Of a stretch of 64,000 bases of DNA, positions 1 to 9,537 are shown one piece after another; the stretch's first letter is position 1, and each line of letters opens with the position of its first letter. Both the position numbers and the translations under genes were made by a program. This DNA comes from Pseudidiomarina piscicola (GTDB lineage: Bacteria; Pseudomonadota; Gammaproteobacteria; Enterobacterales; Alteromonadaceae), in contig NZ_CADCXY010000001.1 of NCBI RefSeq assembly GCF_902806985.1, positions 496,001 through 560,000 of the forward strand, given 5' to 3'. The notes under the pieces were generated by a model, which worked only from the letters and a program-made list of their open reading frames with translations, ran no database searches and was not told the DNA's origin.

Positions 1-38
1 ACAGGAGAAAGAGCGGTTAAAGCGGATAAAGTGGTCAT
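1..38 (-). CDS. purB: PurB, adenylosuccinate lyase (N-terminal fragment, cut by window edge)
   Basis: Only the first 12 codons are inside the window. They read MTTLSALTALSP from an ATG at 38, which matches the usual start of PurB (short Ser/Thr/Leu-rich lead-in before the conserved SPVDGRY segment). PurB makes two fumarate-releasing steps of purine synthesis, SAICAR to AICAR and adenylosuccinate to AMP. The gene starts one base after the hflD stop, as in the E. coli order rluE-mnmA-hflD-purB, so it is almost certainly the last gene of this operon. The rest lies outside the window and cannot be judged. Confidence 0.8.
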   Translation of the reverse strand, partial: MTTLSALTALSP

Positions 39-39
39 C

Positions 40-678
40 TTAGGACTCCGATTGTGAGCTTAATTCACGTAAAAGTTGATTAGCAGTCGCGACCATGCGC
101 GTCCGCGAAAAAATAAAGTGGCGACGTTTGCCGCCGACCTGACGCCAAAGGACAGCGCTTCGAATGGCGGCCAAGAGCAGGGCACGTATTTGGTTTTGTA
201 CCGGCTGTTGTTGCAAATAGTCAGGCTGGCCATGAATCTGTAACGGTCGACCTAAAGGCGAAATACAATCACTGTAGGTGCTCGCCATGCCTTGATAAAC
301 CGTTTCTGGTTCGAACTGAAATTGGCTCTGTTGGCGATGTAATTGATCAATACGTTGGCCAAGCTCAGCAAATGCTTTGGGTTGCTTTTGCACGCGCTGA
401 GCCAATGCCAATACACCGACCATGTAGCGCGTGGTTTCAATGTCTTTCTGTTTGGTTGCGCCAAGCTGGGCCAGCAGTACGCGCAAGCCCACCCGTAACT
501 TACTTACATCACCATAGATACTGGCAAAAGAGTCGGGGTTCTGGTTCAACACACTGTCGAGCAGTGCTTGGCGTTGAAAACTTTCGTCGAGTTTGCCTTG
601 TCGCGCTAAACTCTTAACCGCAGCCGCCGCTTGGGCGATAGCGGCAAGGGCAATCACGCGCTGTTGCCACTGGGTCAC
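40..678 (-). CDS. hflD: HflD, high-frequency-lysogenization protein homologue
   Basis: The product of 212 residues has the length usual for HflD, a mostly helical protein of the cytoplasmic face of the inner membrane. In E. coli it is known for binding the lambda CII activator; its housekeeping role is unclear. No catalytic motif is visible. Identification rests on length, the overall sequence (an N-terminal stretch with [16 protein letters not shown]) and the diagnostic position between mnmA and purB. The start is a GTG whose first bases overlap the mnmA stop (GTGA), so translation is probably coupled. The stop is one base from the purB ATG. Confidence 0.88.
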   Translation of the reverse strand: MTQWQQRVIALAAIAQAAAAVKSLARQGKLDESFQRQALLDSVLNQNPDSFASIYGDVSKLRVGLRVLLAQLGATKQKDIETTRYMVGVLALAQRVQKQPKAFAELGQRIDQLHRQQSQFQFEPETVYQGMASTYSDCISPLGRPLQIHGQPDYLQQQPVQNQIRALLLAAIRSAVLWRQVGGKRRHFIFSRTRMVATANQLLRELSSQSES

Positions 679-1799
679 AGCAATACCTCATGGTCCGCTA
701 GGCGTTGCTCAATAATGCCGCCACCTAGGCATACGTCATCGACATAAAAAACTGCCGATTGGCCTGGGGTAACCGCCGCCACGGGCTCGTCGAATTCAAC
801 TTTGACAGCCCCATCAGCTGTGGGGCTGACCAAGCAAGGAATGTCTTGCTGCCGGTAGCGTGTTTTGACGACACAGCGCAGAGGCTCGGTTGGCCCCTGA
901 CGATCGACCCAATCAAGTTGCGCAGCGACAAGACCCTTAGAGAATAAGCGTGGATGATTTTTCCCTTGCGCCACGACTAAAACGTTACGTTCGACATCTT
1001 TGTCAACAACGTACCAAGGTTCATCACCAGCATCGGCAAGGCCGCCGATATGCAACCCCTTACGTTGGCCTAGGGTGTGATACATCAGCCCCTCATGCTC
1101 GCCTAAGGCGTTGCCGTCGACATCTTCAATAGTGCCGGGGCGTGCTGGTAAATAGGTCTGTAAAAAGTCTTTGAACTTACGCTCGCCAATAAAACAGATA
1201 CCGGTGGAATCTTTTTTATCAGCGGTGACCAAATCTTGTTCCTCGGCAATACGACGCACTTCAGGCTTCTCTAATTCACCGACTGGGAACAAGGTTTGCG
1301 CTACATGTTCATGCGACAGAGTATAGAGGAAGTAGCTTTGGTCTTTGTTATCATCAAGCCCGCGCAGCAACTGATACTGGCCATTTTCTTTACGGCGACG
1401 CACGTAATGCCCGGTGGCAATATAATCAGCGTTGAGTGCCTGTGCAGCGAACTCTAAAAAGGCTTTAAATTTAATTTCTTTGTTGCACATAATATCGGGG
1501 TTTGGGGTGCGTCCGGCGCGATATTCCGCAAGGAAGTACTCAAAAACATTATCCCAATATTCCGCAGCAAAATTAACGGTATGTAGCTCGATACCAAGTT
1601 TCGCACACACCGCCTCAGCATCAGCAAGATCTGTTGCGGCAGCACAGTATTCATCAGTGTCATCTTCTTCCCAGTTCTTCATGAACAGGCCTTCAACCTG
1701 ATACCCCTGCTGCAGTAACAGGTAAGCTGAAACGGACGAATCAACGCCGCCCGACATTCCGACAATAACTTTTTGATTTCTGTTTTCAGTGTTTGACAT
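675..1799 (-). CDS. mnmA: MnmA, tRNA-specific 2-thiouridylase
   Basis: MnmA inserts sulfur at position 2 of the wobble uridine (U34) in tRNAs for Lys, Glu and Gln, using ATP and sulfur relayed through the Tus proteins. The 374-residue product has the PP-loop SGGVDSS at residues 16-22 and the two catalytic cysteines expected for the family, C105 in PDIMCNK and C202 in [10 protein letters not shown] longer reading starting upstream at 1841 is possible, but the ATG at 1799 gives the family's normal N-terminus ([18 protein letters not shown]). It lies 35 bases after rluE and overlaps hflD by four bases. In E. coli nudJ sits between rluE and mnmA; here it is absent. Confidence 0.97.
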   Translation of the reverse strand: MSNTENRNQKVIVGMSGGVDSSVSAYLLLQQGYQVEGLFMKNWEEDDTDEYCAAATDLADAEAVCAKLGIELHTVNFAAEYWDNVFEYFLAEYRAGRTPNPDIMCNKEIKFKAFLEFAAQALNADYIATGHYVRRRKENGQYQLLRGLDDNKDQSYFLYTLSHEHVAQTLFPVGELEKPEVRRIAEEQDLVTADKKDSTGICFIGERKFKDFLQTYLPARPGTIEDVDGNALGEHEGLMYHTLGQRKGLHIGGLADAGDEPWYVVDKDVERNVLVVAQGKNHPRLFSKGLVAAQLDWVDRQGPTEPLRCVVKTRYRQQDIPCLVSPTADGAVKVEFDEPVAAVTPGQSAVFYVDDVCLGGGIIEQRLADHEVLL

Positions 1800-1834
1800 G
1801 ACAACCTTCGTGATGACTGCTAAGCGCGCGAATT

Positions 1835-2431
1835 CTACCACACAGGAGGCACTTCACGCCACTCGCCAGGCTGCATTCCTGCAAGTCGCCATGGCCCGAT
1901 AGCAGCGCGGATTAAACGTAAAGTGGGGTGACCTACAGCCGCTGTCATACGCCGAACTTGTCGGTTTTTACCTTCTTTGATGATTAAACAAATCCAACTG
2001 TCGGGAACAGATTTACGCTCTCGTACGGGGGGATTTCGGGGCCATAGTTGATCGGGTTCGGGCATTATAAAGGCTTCGGCGGGCAACGTTTTGCCGTCGT
2101 TCAACTCGACGCCTTCGCGTAGCTGTTGCAACACCGTTTCGTCGGGGCAGCCTTCAACTTGCACCCAGTAGGTTTTTGGTAACTTATGTTTTGGGTGGCT
2201 AATTTTATGCTGCAAGCTGCCGTCGTTGGTTAACAGCAGTAAACCTTCACTGTCTTTATCGAGGCGTCCCGCAGGGTAGACATCATTAAATGGCACGAAC
2301 GGTTTTAGTGTTTGTTCGTCTGCCGTGCCGGAAAATTGCGTCAGCACACCAAAGGGCTTGTTAAATAAAACAAGTTTGGGATTAGCCGGCCGGGGCTGCG
2401 AGGTTCTGCGTTTCTGATAAGGGCGCTTCAT
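1835..2431 (-). CDS. rluE: RluE, 23S rRNA pseudouridine synthase
   Basis: This RsuA-family pseudouridine synthase of 198 residues should convert U2457 of 23S rRNA (E. coli numbering). The conserved catalytic block [17 protein letters not shown] is at residues 55-71, with D58 the expected nucleophile. A basic N-terminal tail ([15 protein letters not shown]) precedes the fold and there is no S4 domain, as in RluE. The ATG at 2431 is chosen because GGAG lies seven bases upstream; the in-frame TTG at 2443 has no comparable site and would overlap that ribosome-binding sequence. It is the first gene of the rluE-mnmA-hflD-purB cluster and is transcribed divergently from the membrane-protein gene at 2547. 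Confidence 0.93.
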   Translation of the reverse strand: MKRPYQKRRTSQPRPANPKLVLFNKPFGVLTQFSGTADEQTLKPFVPFNDVYPAGRLDKDSEGLLLLTNDGSLQHKISHPKHKLPKTYWVQVEGCPDETVLQQLREGVELNDGKTLPAEAFIMPEPDQLWPRNPPVRERKSVPDSWICLIIKEGKNRQVRRMTAAVGHPTLRLIRAAIGPWRLAGMQPGEWREVPPVW

Positions 2432-2546
2432 AATGTTCTCCAACTTCTTTCGACGAGTACCGTCCAGTCAGCGATTAATGTTAGACTAGTGGGGTGCGTT
2501 ATATGTCTGCCAAAACTAAAACAACATTATAAAGGAAAAGCGAACG

Positions 2547-3338
2547 ATGCAGGACTCTAACCCTAAAAATACTAAACACCAAGCCACCGAGCAGGATAAC
2601 TTTGCGGCGGCGTTACGTGGTGAAATACCGTTGAGTGTGGGCGACATACTTCAGCGCGGCTGGGATATCACGCTTCGATCATTGCCGATCATGCTACTTG
2701 GCTTGGTGGTTTTATTGCTGGCGAACTGGGTTATTTCCTTGGTGGTAGCGCAGATTTTTCCCGTCGATGAAAGCAATATCAATATGCTTCACTTGTCTGG
2801 GCAGTCCATCGCTAGCAGTCTGCTGATCGCGCCTTTTACTGCGATTTTGTACTTGATCGGGTTGCGTAACGCACGAGATATCAAGCCGAGCGTAAATCTC
2901 TTCGGTGAAGCACTAGCTCATGCGCCTAAAATGGTGGTCATTGCGGCAGTATTGATTGTGGCGATGGCGATTCCAACCGCACTGTTGTTTCTTATCTTTG
3001 ATGCCTCAGGAACCTTTTTTGCGCTGTTCTTCTTAATTGCGATGTATTTGCAGATCAGTTTCACACTGGCGGTACCACTCGTACTGGAGCGTAATCTACC
3101 TGTAATGCGCGCGATTATGGCATCAGTGATTATCTTAAATAAAAAGATGTTACCGCTGCTTGGTCTCTATCTAATTATGACCATTATCATCTTTATCAGT
3201 GCCTTACCTCTATTACTTGGGCTGCTGTTCACCATGCCTATGTGGTTTAACGTGATTGGTGTCATCTATAATCGCCTCATTGGCGTACCTAGTGAAACGA
3301 ATGAAAACTCAGTTACGACCGTAGAAGAGGAGAGTTAA
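2547..3338 (+). CDS. Polytopic inner-membrane protein of unknown function
   Basis: The protein has 263 residues. The first 45 or so are hydrophilic and soluble (QDSNPKNTKHQATEQDNFAAALRGEIPL). Then come about five or six hydrophobic segments, around residues 47-70, 90-108, 128-150, 152-180 and 200-235, and a polar tail. The layout loosely recalls YciC-like and other membrane proteins with an N-terminal cytoplasmic lead, but I do not recognise a named family. A good ribosome site (AAAGGA) precedes the ATG. Its stop shares one base with the next gene's ATG (TAATG), so it is translationally coupled to the Bax-like glucosaminidase, which hints at a shared envelope role. Confidence 0.75.
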   Translation: MQDSNPKNTKHQATEQDNFAAALRGEIPLSVGDILQRGWDITLRSLPIMLLGLVVLLLANWVISLVVAQIFPVDESNINMLHLSGQSIASSLLIAPFTAILYLIGLRNARDIKPSVNLFGEALAHAPKMVVIAAVLIVAMAIPTALLFLIFDASGTFFALFFLIAMYLQISFTLAVPLVLERNLPVMRAIMASVIILNKKMLPLLGLYLIMTIIIFISALPLLLGLLFTMPMWFNVIGVIYNRLIGVPSETNENSVTTVEEES

Positions 3339-4225
3339 TGCTACGTTATCTCGTTATTATGCTTGGTTTAATTATGGCGGCTGCGGCCGCCATTGCGCCT
3401 AATGTGCTGCATTTGGCCAACCCGTATCGGCTGTACGATGGTGTCGTACCTGCCAAAAAAGTTGCGGTGGCGGCGCCGGTGGTTTCAGCGATGCCTGATT
3501 TTGCTAAATATCAGCAAACGGCCGCAAAGAAACAGGCATTTTTTGATTTTTTGGCACCTTTAGTGGCCGCCGAGAATGCCCTAATTGAAGAGCAGCGTAG
3601 TGGCTTAGACGCACTTTATACTAAGTGGCGGTTGAAACCAGATTCACTTTCACGTGAGCAAGTGAGCTGGCTCGAGTATCTAGCTAAGCGCTACCGGGTA
3701 GAGTTTAACTTTGCCTCGCCGCTTGAGGCCGAACAGGCTTTTGAACTGTTGCTGCGCCGCGTCGATAGCATTCCAGTAACCTTAGTTTTGGTGCAAGCAG
3801 CGAACGAATCTGCATGGGGAACGTCACGTTTTGCCAAGCAAGCGTTGAATCTGTTCGGTCAATGGTGCTTTACCAAAGGTTGTGGTTTAGTGCCCGGTGC
3901 GCGGGGCGAAGACGCCACCCATGAGGTTGAAAAGTTCAACTCGGTAAACGCCTCGGTGCGCAGTTATTTGCGTAATTTAAATACCCATCCGGCGTATTTT
4001 GAAATGCGCAAACTAAGAGCAGAGCGCAGAGCGCAAGAGGCACGTATACGTGCCGTTGACCTAACGCCAGGGCTACTTAGCTACTCAGAACGTGGTGAAG
4101 CATACGTGGAAGAGCTAAATGCGATGATTCGCGTGAACCGTCCGTTGATCATGGATGCGCTAGGAGCCGAAGGGCCCGTTGCCGAGCCAGGGTTTACCAC
4201 TAACTCAAATTCCGCACCTGAATAA
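3338..4225 (+). CDS. Bax-like protein with glucosaminidase domain
   Basis: The 295-residue protein starts with one hydrophobic segment (about residues 3-20), which is a signal anchor or signal peptide. A glucosaminidase-type domain follows in the second half. The block [14 protein letters not shown] at residues 153-166 carries the expected catalytic glutamate, E157, and is followed by [13 protein letters not shown]. This arrangement is that of E. coli Bax, a putative peptidoglycan N-acetylglucosaminidase. It should act on the periplasmic side of the membrane. It overlaps the membrane-protein gene by one base and its 3' end runs 26 bases into the convergent ttcA gene. Confidence 0.85.
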   Translation: MLRYLVIMLGLIMAAAAAIAPNVLHLANPYRLYDGVVPAKKVAVAAPVVSAMPDFAKYQQTAAKKQAFFDFLAPLVAAENALIEEQRSGLDALYTKWRLKPDSLSREQVSWLEYLAKRYRVEFNFASPLEAEQAFELLLRRVDSIPVTLVLVQAANESAWGTSRFAKQALNLFGQWCFTKGCGLVPGARGEDATHEVEKFNSVNASVRSYLRNLNTHPAYFEMRKLRAERRAQEARIRAVDLTPGLLSYSERGEAYVEELNAMIRVNRPLIMDALGAEGPVAEPGFTTNSNSAPE

Positions 4226-5180
4226 CTGCTGAGTGACCGGCGCCTTGGGCGTCGGTTTCTTCATCGTCGTGCTCACGATAATTGATAAAGTCGGTAGGAA
4301 CACTGTGATCAAATGCGGTGTCTCCTGCCTCATTATGCTGACCATCGGCAGCGATGGATTTGAAATCGAATAGTTCGTGATCAGCAAGGTGCGACGGCAC
4401 AATGTTCTGCATTGCCGTAAACATACTTTCGATGCGTCCCGGGTGGTTTTTGTCCCAACCTCGCAGCATTTCCTTCACTGTTTGTCGTTGCAAGTTTTCC
4501 TGAGAACCACAAAGGTTACAGGGAATAATCGGAAAATCTGCATAAGCTGAGTAGCGTTCGATATCTTTTTCGCGGGCATAAGCGAGTGGGCGTATCACGA
4601 CATGCTCACCATTGTCGCTGACGAGTTTTGGTGGCATTGACTTCATTTTGCCGCCAAAAAACATATTAAGCATCAATGTTTCCAGCATATCGTCTCGATG
4701 GTGTCCTAAGGCAATTTTTGTCGCGCCTAGCTCTTTCGCCACTCGGTACAGAATTCCGCGACGTAAACGCGAACAGAGTGAGCAGGTGGTTTTTCCTTCT
4801 GGGATCTTCTCTTTAACGATGCTGTAGGTATCTTCCTCAATAATGCGGAAATCGACACCTTCTTGGCGCAAGTAATCAGGTAGCACGTGTTCAGGAAAGC
4901 CCGGTTGCTTTTGATCAAGATTGACTGCGATCAGCTCAAACTTGATTGGTGCAATTTTTTGTAAAAAGCGAAGGATCGCCAATAGAGTGTAGCTATCTTT
5001 ACCGCCTGAAAGACAAACCATCACCTTATCGCCGTTTTCAATCATGTTAAAGTCTTCGATGGCGCGACCTACATGGCGACGGAGTCGTTTCTCTAACTTA
5101 TTGAAATCGTGCCGCTGTTGCTTTTCCTGGGCACTTGTTAGGTGAGTGTCTTTGGCGTTAAATGTTGTCACTAAACTCAT
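4200..5180 (-). CDS. ttcA: TtcA, tRNA 2-thiocytidine synthetase
   Basis: TtcA thiolates cytidine 32 of certain tRNAs, with ATP activation at a PP-loop and a 4Fe-4S cluster. The 326-residue product has the PP-loop SGGKDS at residues 58-63 and the two CxxC pairs typical of the family, C133/C136 (TTCSLCSR) and C221/C224 (PCNLCGS). The ATG at 5180 is chosen over an in-frame GTG nine bases upstream; neither has a strong ribosome site. The C-terminal tail after about residue 285 is acidic and low in conservation, and its last codons lie opposite the end of the Bax-like gene. It follows uspE by 44 bases and is read in the same direction. Confidence 0.95.
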   Translation of the reverse strand: MSLVTTFNAKDTHLTSAQEKQQRHDFNKLEKRLRRHVGRAIEDFNMIENGDKVMVCLSGGKDSYTLLAILRFLQKIAPIKFELIAVNLDQKQPGFPEHVLPDYLRQEGVDFRIIEEDTYSIVKEKIPEGKTTCSLCSRLRRGILYRVAKELGATKIALGHHRDDMLETLMLNMFFGGKMKSMPPKLVSDNGEHVVIRPLAYAREKDIERYSAYADFPIIPCNLCGSQENLQRQTVKEMLRGWDKNHPGRIESMFTAMQNIVPSHLADHELFDFKSIAADGQHNEAGDTAFDHSVPTDFINYREHDDEETDAQGAGHSAVIQVRNLS

Positions 5181-5224
5181 TGAAATCACTTTATCAGGTT
5201 AAGGGGCTGAAAAAATCGTGCGGA

Positions 5225-6154
5225 TTATACCTTAACTGGTGATTCAAATCCTGCTGGTTTTACCGCCAATAAGTCACAGTTAATTTGTTCGATAACATGC
5301 TCGGCGGTATTTCCTAATAATGCTGCACTAATACCTGTACGACCTATAGTGCCAAGCACCACAAGTTCGGCGTCGAGCTCGTTTGCAAGTTCTGGAATCA
5401 CCTGTTCAGGTAGCCCTTCGCGAACATGTTGGCAGGCTTCGGTAATTCCAAAGTGTTGGGCATGTTCGGCCAGAGCTTGTTGATGATTTTCGGCGATAAC
5501 TTCACGATAATTTCCAGTATCAAACTCCGGTATTTCGGCCGCAATGGTGACCGGCGCCCCGGGGTAGGCATTCACTAAATGAACACTACTGTGCAAACAG
5601 CCGGCAAACCGCTGTGCGGCCTCGGTAATCCGGTAATTTAAACTGTTATGGTGGTCTTTTTCGCCGGTGGTGTGAATCGCGGCAAGAATTTTGCCGTGTT
5701 CAGGCCACTCGTGTTCTTTCACCAGCAATACCGCACAAGGTGCTTTTCGCAGTAAGTGCCAATCGGTGGGCGTAAAAATAATACTAGCCAAGCCATCATG
5801 GCTATGTGTCGCTTTCACAATAACATCATGCTCACCAGTAATCGCCGTTTCAATGATGGCTTCGAAAGGGCGGTTATGCCAGAGCACTTTAATCGAGATA
5901 TCTAGTTCACGCGTGTTGTAATCTTCCAATAGATCGTCAATCCAAACCTTTCGATCATTAATAAGACTGTCGCGCATGGTGTTACGCTCTTCGGCGGCGA
6001 GCATCGTCGTCATTTCGTAAGAAAAGTCGTAAATCGACAGCATTAAGGTAATCGAAGCTTTACTGATCCGAGCTAAGTGCAGGGCACGATTAAGCGCTTT
6101 TTGTTGTTGTTTATCAGGGTCTAAAACCACTAATATATTTTTCACGCAAGACAT
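5225..6154 (-). CDS. uspE: UspE, tandem universal stress protein
   Basis: The 309 residues form two Usp domains, about residues 1-150 and 151-300. The second ends with the nucleotide-binding signature GTIGRTGISAALLGNTAE (G-x2-G-x9-G-[ST] pattern), while the first has the degenerate KATHSHDGLASIIFTPTD. That pattern of one intact and one degraded site is normal for UspE, a cytoplasmic protein linked to stress survival and motility in E. coli. The start is well supported: GAGG lies seven bases before the ATG. In many relatives fnr lies immediately upstream of uspE; here the space between uspE and the preceding gene is only 68 bases, so fnr is absent from this place. Confidence 0.93.
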   Translation of the reverse strand: MSCVKNILVVLDPDKQQQKALNRALHLARISKASITLMLSIYDFSYEMTTMLAAEERNTMRDSLINDRKVWIDDLLEDYNTRELDISIKVLWHNRPFEAIIETAITGEHDVIVKATHSHDGLASIIFTPTDWHLLRKAPCAVLLVKEHEWPEHGKILAAIHTTGEKDHHNSLNYRITEAAQRFAGCLHSSVHLVNAYPGAPVTIAAEIPEFDTGNYREVIAENHQQALAEHAQHFGITEACQHVREGLPEQVIPELANELDAELVVLGTIGRTGISAALLGNTAEHVIEQINCDLLAVKPAGFESPVKV

Positions 6155-6222
6155 GGTCTACCTCATTGAATGTTCGAACTTATTAACTGAGTTTAGACGG
6201 AATTTCTAGGTGTGGCTAATTC

Positions 6223-6879
6223 TCACAGTGGCAACAGTTGACGCAGCGCAATAACAGCAACCCAAACTCCATAAAAGATCATAATCACGCCCATGGCTTG
6301 GCGGAAACCTTGCGCTTTCAGAATACTTTGTACAGCACCGCTAAACCAACCAAAAGCGAGCATGGCAGGTAGGGTTCCAAGCCCAAATGCCAACATATAA
6401 ACAGCTCCCGACACAACCGAGGCACTGATCGCGGCCCAGCTAAGAGCGCTGTAAACTAAGCCACAGGGCAGCCAGCCCCAGAGCATTCCGGCGATGAACC
6501 GATCAAAGGTACTAGTGCGTTGACGCAAGCGCGCGGCATGGGGGGCAACTTTTTGCCATAGTGGCTTGCCAAGGCGCTCTAATTTATTAAGGCCTAGCCA
6601 CCAGCCACCGAAATAGAAACCCAGAGCGATTAAGAAAAATGCGGCGATAAACCGTAAGGCGAGTAAAGCGGGTGCAAAGCTTGATACGAGCAACTGACTA
6701 CTAAGACCTACGATCGCGCCAATGACAGCATAAGAGCTAATGCGGCCTAAGTTATAACTTATTAAATCAACGGGTTTTGGTTTAGGCCCCAGGGCACCGG
6801 CTAAGCCGCCACACATCATCAGGCAATGCCCAGCTCCAGCAAGCCCCATCAAAAACGCAGCGAAAATATCAAGATTCAT
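6223..6879 (-). CDS. TauE/SafE (UreH-domain) family membrane protein linked to cbb3 assembly
   Basis: The 218-residue protein has about six membrane segments and a GHCLMMCGG motif at residues 17-25, near the start of the first segment. This HCxxxCGG-type motif marks the UreH-domain branch of the sulfite-exporter/DsbD-like superfamily that commonly follows ccoS in gammaproteobacteria. A metal (copper) or thiol role in oxidase maturation is inferred from context and the His/Cys motif; it is not proven. The ATG at 6879 is preferred over a start at 6927, because it places the hydrophobic segment at the N-terminus. It overlaps the end of ccoS by 11 bases. Confidence 0.85.
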   Translation of the reverse strand: MNLDIFAAFLMGLAGAGHCLMMCGGLAGALGPKPKPVDLISYNLGRISSYAVIGAIVGLSSQLLVSSFAPALLALRFIAAFFLIALGFYFGGWWLGLNKLERLGKPLWQKVAPHAARLRQRTSTFDRFIAGMLWGWLPCGLVYSALSWAAISASVVSGAVYMLAFGLGTLPAMLAFGWFSGAVQSILKAQGFRQAMGVIMIFYGVWVAVIALRQLLPL

Positions 6880-7063
6880 CAGTGTCTTGCCGTGCGGATT
6901 GTTGTTCGTTGTTTTTTTTCGGATCATCGTCGTCGAGCAACACGTTCATTCCTTGGCGCTCAAGATCTTCAAACTGATCGCTACGTACGGCCCATAAAAA
7001 AACGGCAATCGCAATAATGACAAATAGAATCGCTATTGGAATTAGAATGTATAAGCTTTCCAC
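6869..7063 (-). CDS. ccoS: CcoS, cbb3 oxidase maturation protein
   Basis: This small protein of 64 residues has one N-terminal membrane helix (residues 4-25, ILIPIAILFVIIAIAVFLWAV) followed by the family's RSDQFEDLERQG segment and an acidic, polar tail. CcoS is needed for assembly of active cytochrome cbb3 oxidase, together with the copper ATPase CcoI. It starts at a GTG with GAGGT six bases upstream, 11 bases after the ccoI stop. The C-terminus overlaps the next gene. Confidence 0.92.
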   Translation of the reverse strand: MESLYILIPIAILFVIIAIAVFLWAVRSDQFEDLERQGMNVLLDDDDPKKNNEQQSARQDTDES

Positions 7064-7074
7064 ACGTACCTCGC

Positions 7075-9534
7075 TTACTTAGTTGCTGGTGTGTCGGTGC
7101 CGGAACTGCCGCGATAAAGCCTTAATGAATTCGCTAAGACAAGTAGTGAACTTACCGACATTCCAATAGCGGCAATATAGGGTGTCACCAGCCCGATCAC
7201 CGCAATGGGTATAATGCCAATATTGTAGACCAGCGCCCAAATAATATTTTGCTTCAAAATACGACGGCTTTTAGCGGTGCTGTCTAGCAGTCGGGTAAGC
7301 GCGGCAAAATCATTACGCATGGCGACAATATCGGCGGCTTGCCGGGCGAGGTCAGCAGCATGACCAAACGTCATCGATACATCCGCTTGTGCTAATACCG
7401 GGCCATCGTTAATGCCATCGCCAATCATCAAAACTGGCCCCTGGCGTTGCTGTTGCTTCACGAACGCCAATTTATCGGCTGGTAAGCACTCTGCTTGGAC
7501 TTGCTGAATGTCCAACTGGTTCGCCACTCGCTGGGCATTTGCCTGGCTATCTCCGGTTAACATGATCACCTTGAACCCTTGCTGCCGCAGCTTGCTTAAC
7601 GTGGCAGGCACATCGTCACGTAAGGTATCTGTTACCTGATAGCTTGCGAGCAGCTCGTCCGCGGTTGCGAGTAACACATTTGCGGGGCTATGGTTTAAGG
7701 CATCTGGGTGCCATTCAGCGATATAGCGGGGGCTGCCGATACGGACTTTACACTGGCTCTGACCATGATGCCATAAGGCCTCAATGCCATTGCCAAGCGC
7801 AACCTTGACGGCTTCGAGTGAAGCTGTTTCGCTGGTCAAATTTTTGAACGGTGTCGCTAGCGGATGTTCAGAGTGACGCTCCAAACTGCCGGCAAGTGTT
7901 GCAATCGCCTCAGCCGTGTAGTTCTGGCTAAGCTGGTGGGTCGTGGCAATCGAGAATTGACCACTGGTTAGCGTACCCGTTTTATCAACGATGAGCGTAC
8001 GGCAATCACGTAATGCCTCGATTGCGTCTGTATTACGAAGTAACACGCCTTGCTTATTGAGTCGGTGCACGACACCGGTGACCGCGGTCGGCGCGGCTAA
8101 TGCTAAGGCACACGGACAAGTGGCAACAAGCACTGCTAAAGTAACCCAAAAGGCTTCGGAAGGATCGATAAAGCTCCAAACGAAAAAGGTTAACGCAGCT
8201 AAAATCAGTAATTGTTTAACGAACTGATTCGCTAGTTTCTCAGCCCGTTCCGCCAGTCGCGGTTTGGTCGCCAAGGCTTGATCTTGCAAAGCCGCGATTT
8301 TCGCCATGACGGTACTTTGCTGGGTTGCCTCAACGCCGATACGAATGGGCTGCGATTGATTCAATGTACCCGCAAAAACAGTGTCGCCATACTGATGCTG
8401 CACGGGCACACTTTCCCCGGTAAGCATACTTTCATTCACCTCGGCTTGATCGGTCAGTAGCTTTCCATCAGCGGGTAATGTTTGGCCTGGTAGCACCTGT
8501 ACCACGTCACCTTGCGTTAATTTATGTACGGCAACGGCTTCAAGCTTACCGCTGGCTGTTTCACGCTGCGCGGTCGCTGGCAGCAGCTTAATTAAATTGG
8601 CTGCGGTGGCAATGGCTTTTTGTTTTGCGAGTAGCTCAAGGTAACGACCCACTAGCAACAAAAAGGTAAACATACTTACCGACTCAAAATAGACCTCTCC
8701 TTGGTTGCTAAAGGTCGCGTAGACACTTGCCCCATAAGCACTTAGCAGTGCGAGCGTTACCGGTACGTCCATATTGAGTTGGCGCGCTTGAATACTGCGC
8801 AGCGCGGATAAATAAAACGGCTGTGCGCTGTAAAGTAATACTGGGGTGGCAAACAACAAACTGATCCACCAAAAGAATTGTCGCATGCTTTGGTCGAGTT
8901 CACTGACCACACCAAAATAGAGCGCGACAGCGATCATCATCACCTGCATAGTGGCGATTCCGGCAATGCCGATACGACGGACAAAATAACGTCGACGCCG
9001 CTTAAAATCTTGTTCTTGTGTTGCCGCTTGAAAGGGTAATGCGCGATAACCTAAGCCCGCGATTTGCTGCAAAATGGTACTTAGCTTCACCTTGTCTGGC
9101 TGCCATTGGATCGATACGCGCTCAGTCGTCGCATTTACTTGCGCGTTACTGACTCCAGCCAGCCCTTGCAATTGTTTTTCTATGAGCCACGCACAAGCTG
9201 CGCAGGTCATGCCGTCGACAGATAAACTGGTAGACTTCTCACCACTGTCTGAACGCTGGATAAACTGTTCTTGTAGCTCTTCTTGATCATAAGCTTCAAG
9301 TTGCTGCAACTCTTCAGGAAGGAGGGGGATTTGCAGCGGGTTACTGGTATCTCGAAACTGATAGAAGTGCAGCAGATTCTGCTCATCTATGGTTTGCGCC
9401 ACCGCTTGGCAGCCATAACAGCATACTTGTCGCTCGCGATTGTCGACCCGAACTTTGATCTCGTCATGTGCCGGTAACGGCTGTAGACAGTGAAAGCAAA
9501 GACCCTCAGGAGGGTTTGGCAGCGTCGACGCCAT
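7075..9534 (-). CDS. ccoI: CcoI/FixI, copper-transporting P1B ATPase for cbb3 oxidase
   Basis: The 819-residue protein has an N-terminal cysteine-rich module (C13, C16, C38, C39, C42). A heavy-metal-associated domain follows, with GMTCAAC (C111/C114). After this come the membrane domain with the CPC ion-binding motif (VATCPCALALAAP), the phosphorylation site DKTGTLT, a TGD motif and the hinge GDGINDGP. This is the FixI/CcoI branch of P-type ATPases, which moves copper across the inner membrane for the CuB centre of cbb3 oxidase, unlike CopA, which detoxifies. It lies three bases after ccoH and 11 before ccoS, so the three are one transcript. Confidence 0.96.
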   Translation of the reverse strand: MASTLPNPPEGLCFHCLQPLPAHDEIKVRVDNRERQVCCYGCQAVAQTIDEQNLLHFYQFRDTSNPLQIPLLPEELQQLEAYDQEELQEQFIQRSDSGEKSTSLSVDGMTCAACAWLIEKQLQGLAGVSNAQVNATTERVSIQWQPDKVKLSTILQQIAGLGYRALPFQAATQEQDFKRRRRYFVRRIGIAGIATMQVMMIAVALYFGVVSELDQSMRQFFWWISLLFATPVLLYSAQPFYLSALRSIQARQLNMDVPVTLALLSAYGASVYATFSNQGEVYFESVSMFTFLLLVGRYLELLAKQKAIATAANLIKLLPATAQRETASGKLEAVAVHKLTQGDVVQVLPGQTLPADGKLLTDQAEVNESMLTGESVPVQHQYGDTVFAGTLNQSQPIRIGVEATQQSTVMAKIAALQDQALATKPRLAERAEKLANQFVKQLLILAALTFFVWSFIDPSEAFWVTLAVLVATCPCALALAAPTAVTGVVHRLNKQGVLLRNTDAIEALRDCRTLIVDKTGTLTSGQFSIATTHQLSQNYTAEAIATLAGSLERHSEHPLATPFKNLTSETASLEAVKVALGNGIEALWHHGQSQCKVRIGSPRYIAEWHPDALNHSPANVLLATADELLASYQVTDTLRDDVPATLSKLRQQGFKVIMLTGDSQANAQRVANQLDIQQVQAECLPADKLAFVKQQQRQGPVLMIGDGINDGPVLAQADVSMTFGHAADLARQAADIVAMRNDFAALTRLLDSTAKSRRILKQNIIWALVYNIGIIPIAVIGLVTPYIAAIGMSVSSLLVLANSLRLYRGSSGTDTPATK

Positions 9535-9537
9535 CAG

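Noticed and set aside
2432-2443. Longer rluE start at a TTG at 2443
   Set aside because: The extra codons contain the GGAG that serves the ATG at 2431, so the upstream TTG is very unlikely to be used.
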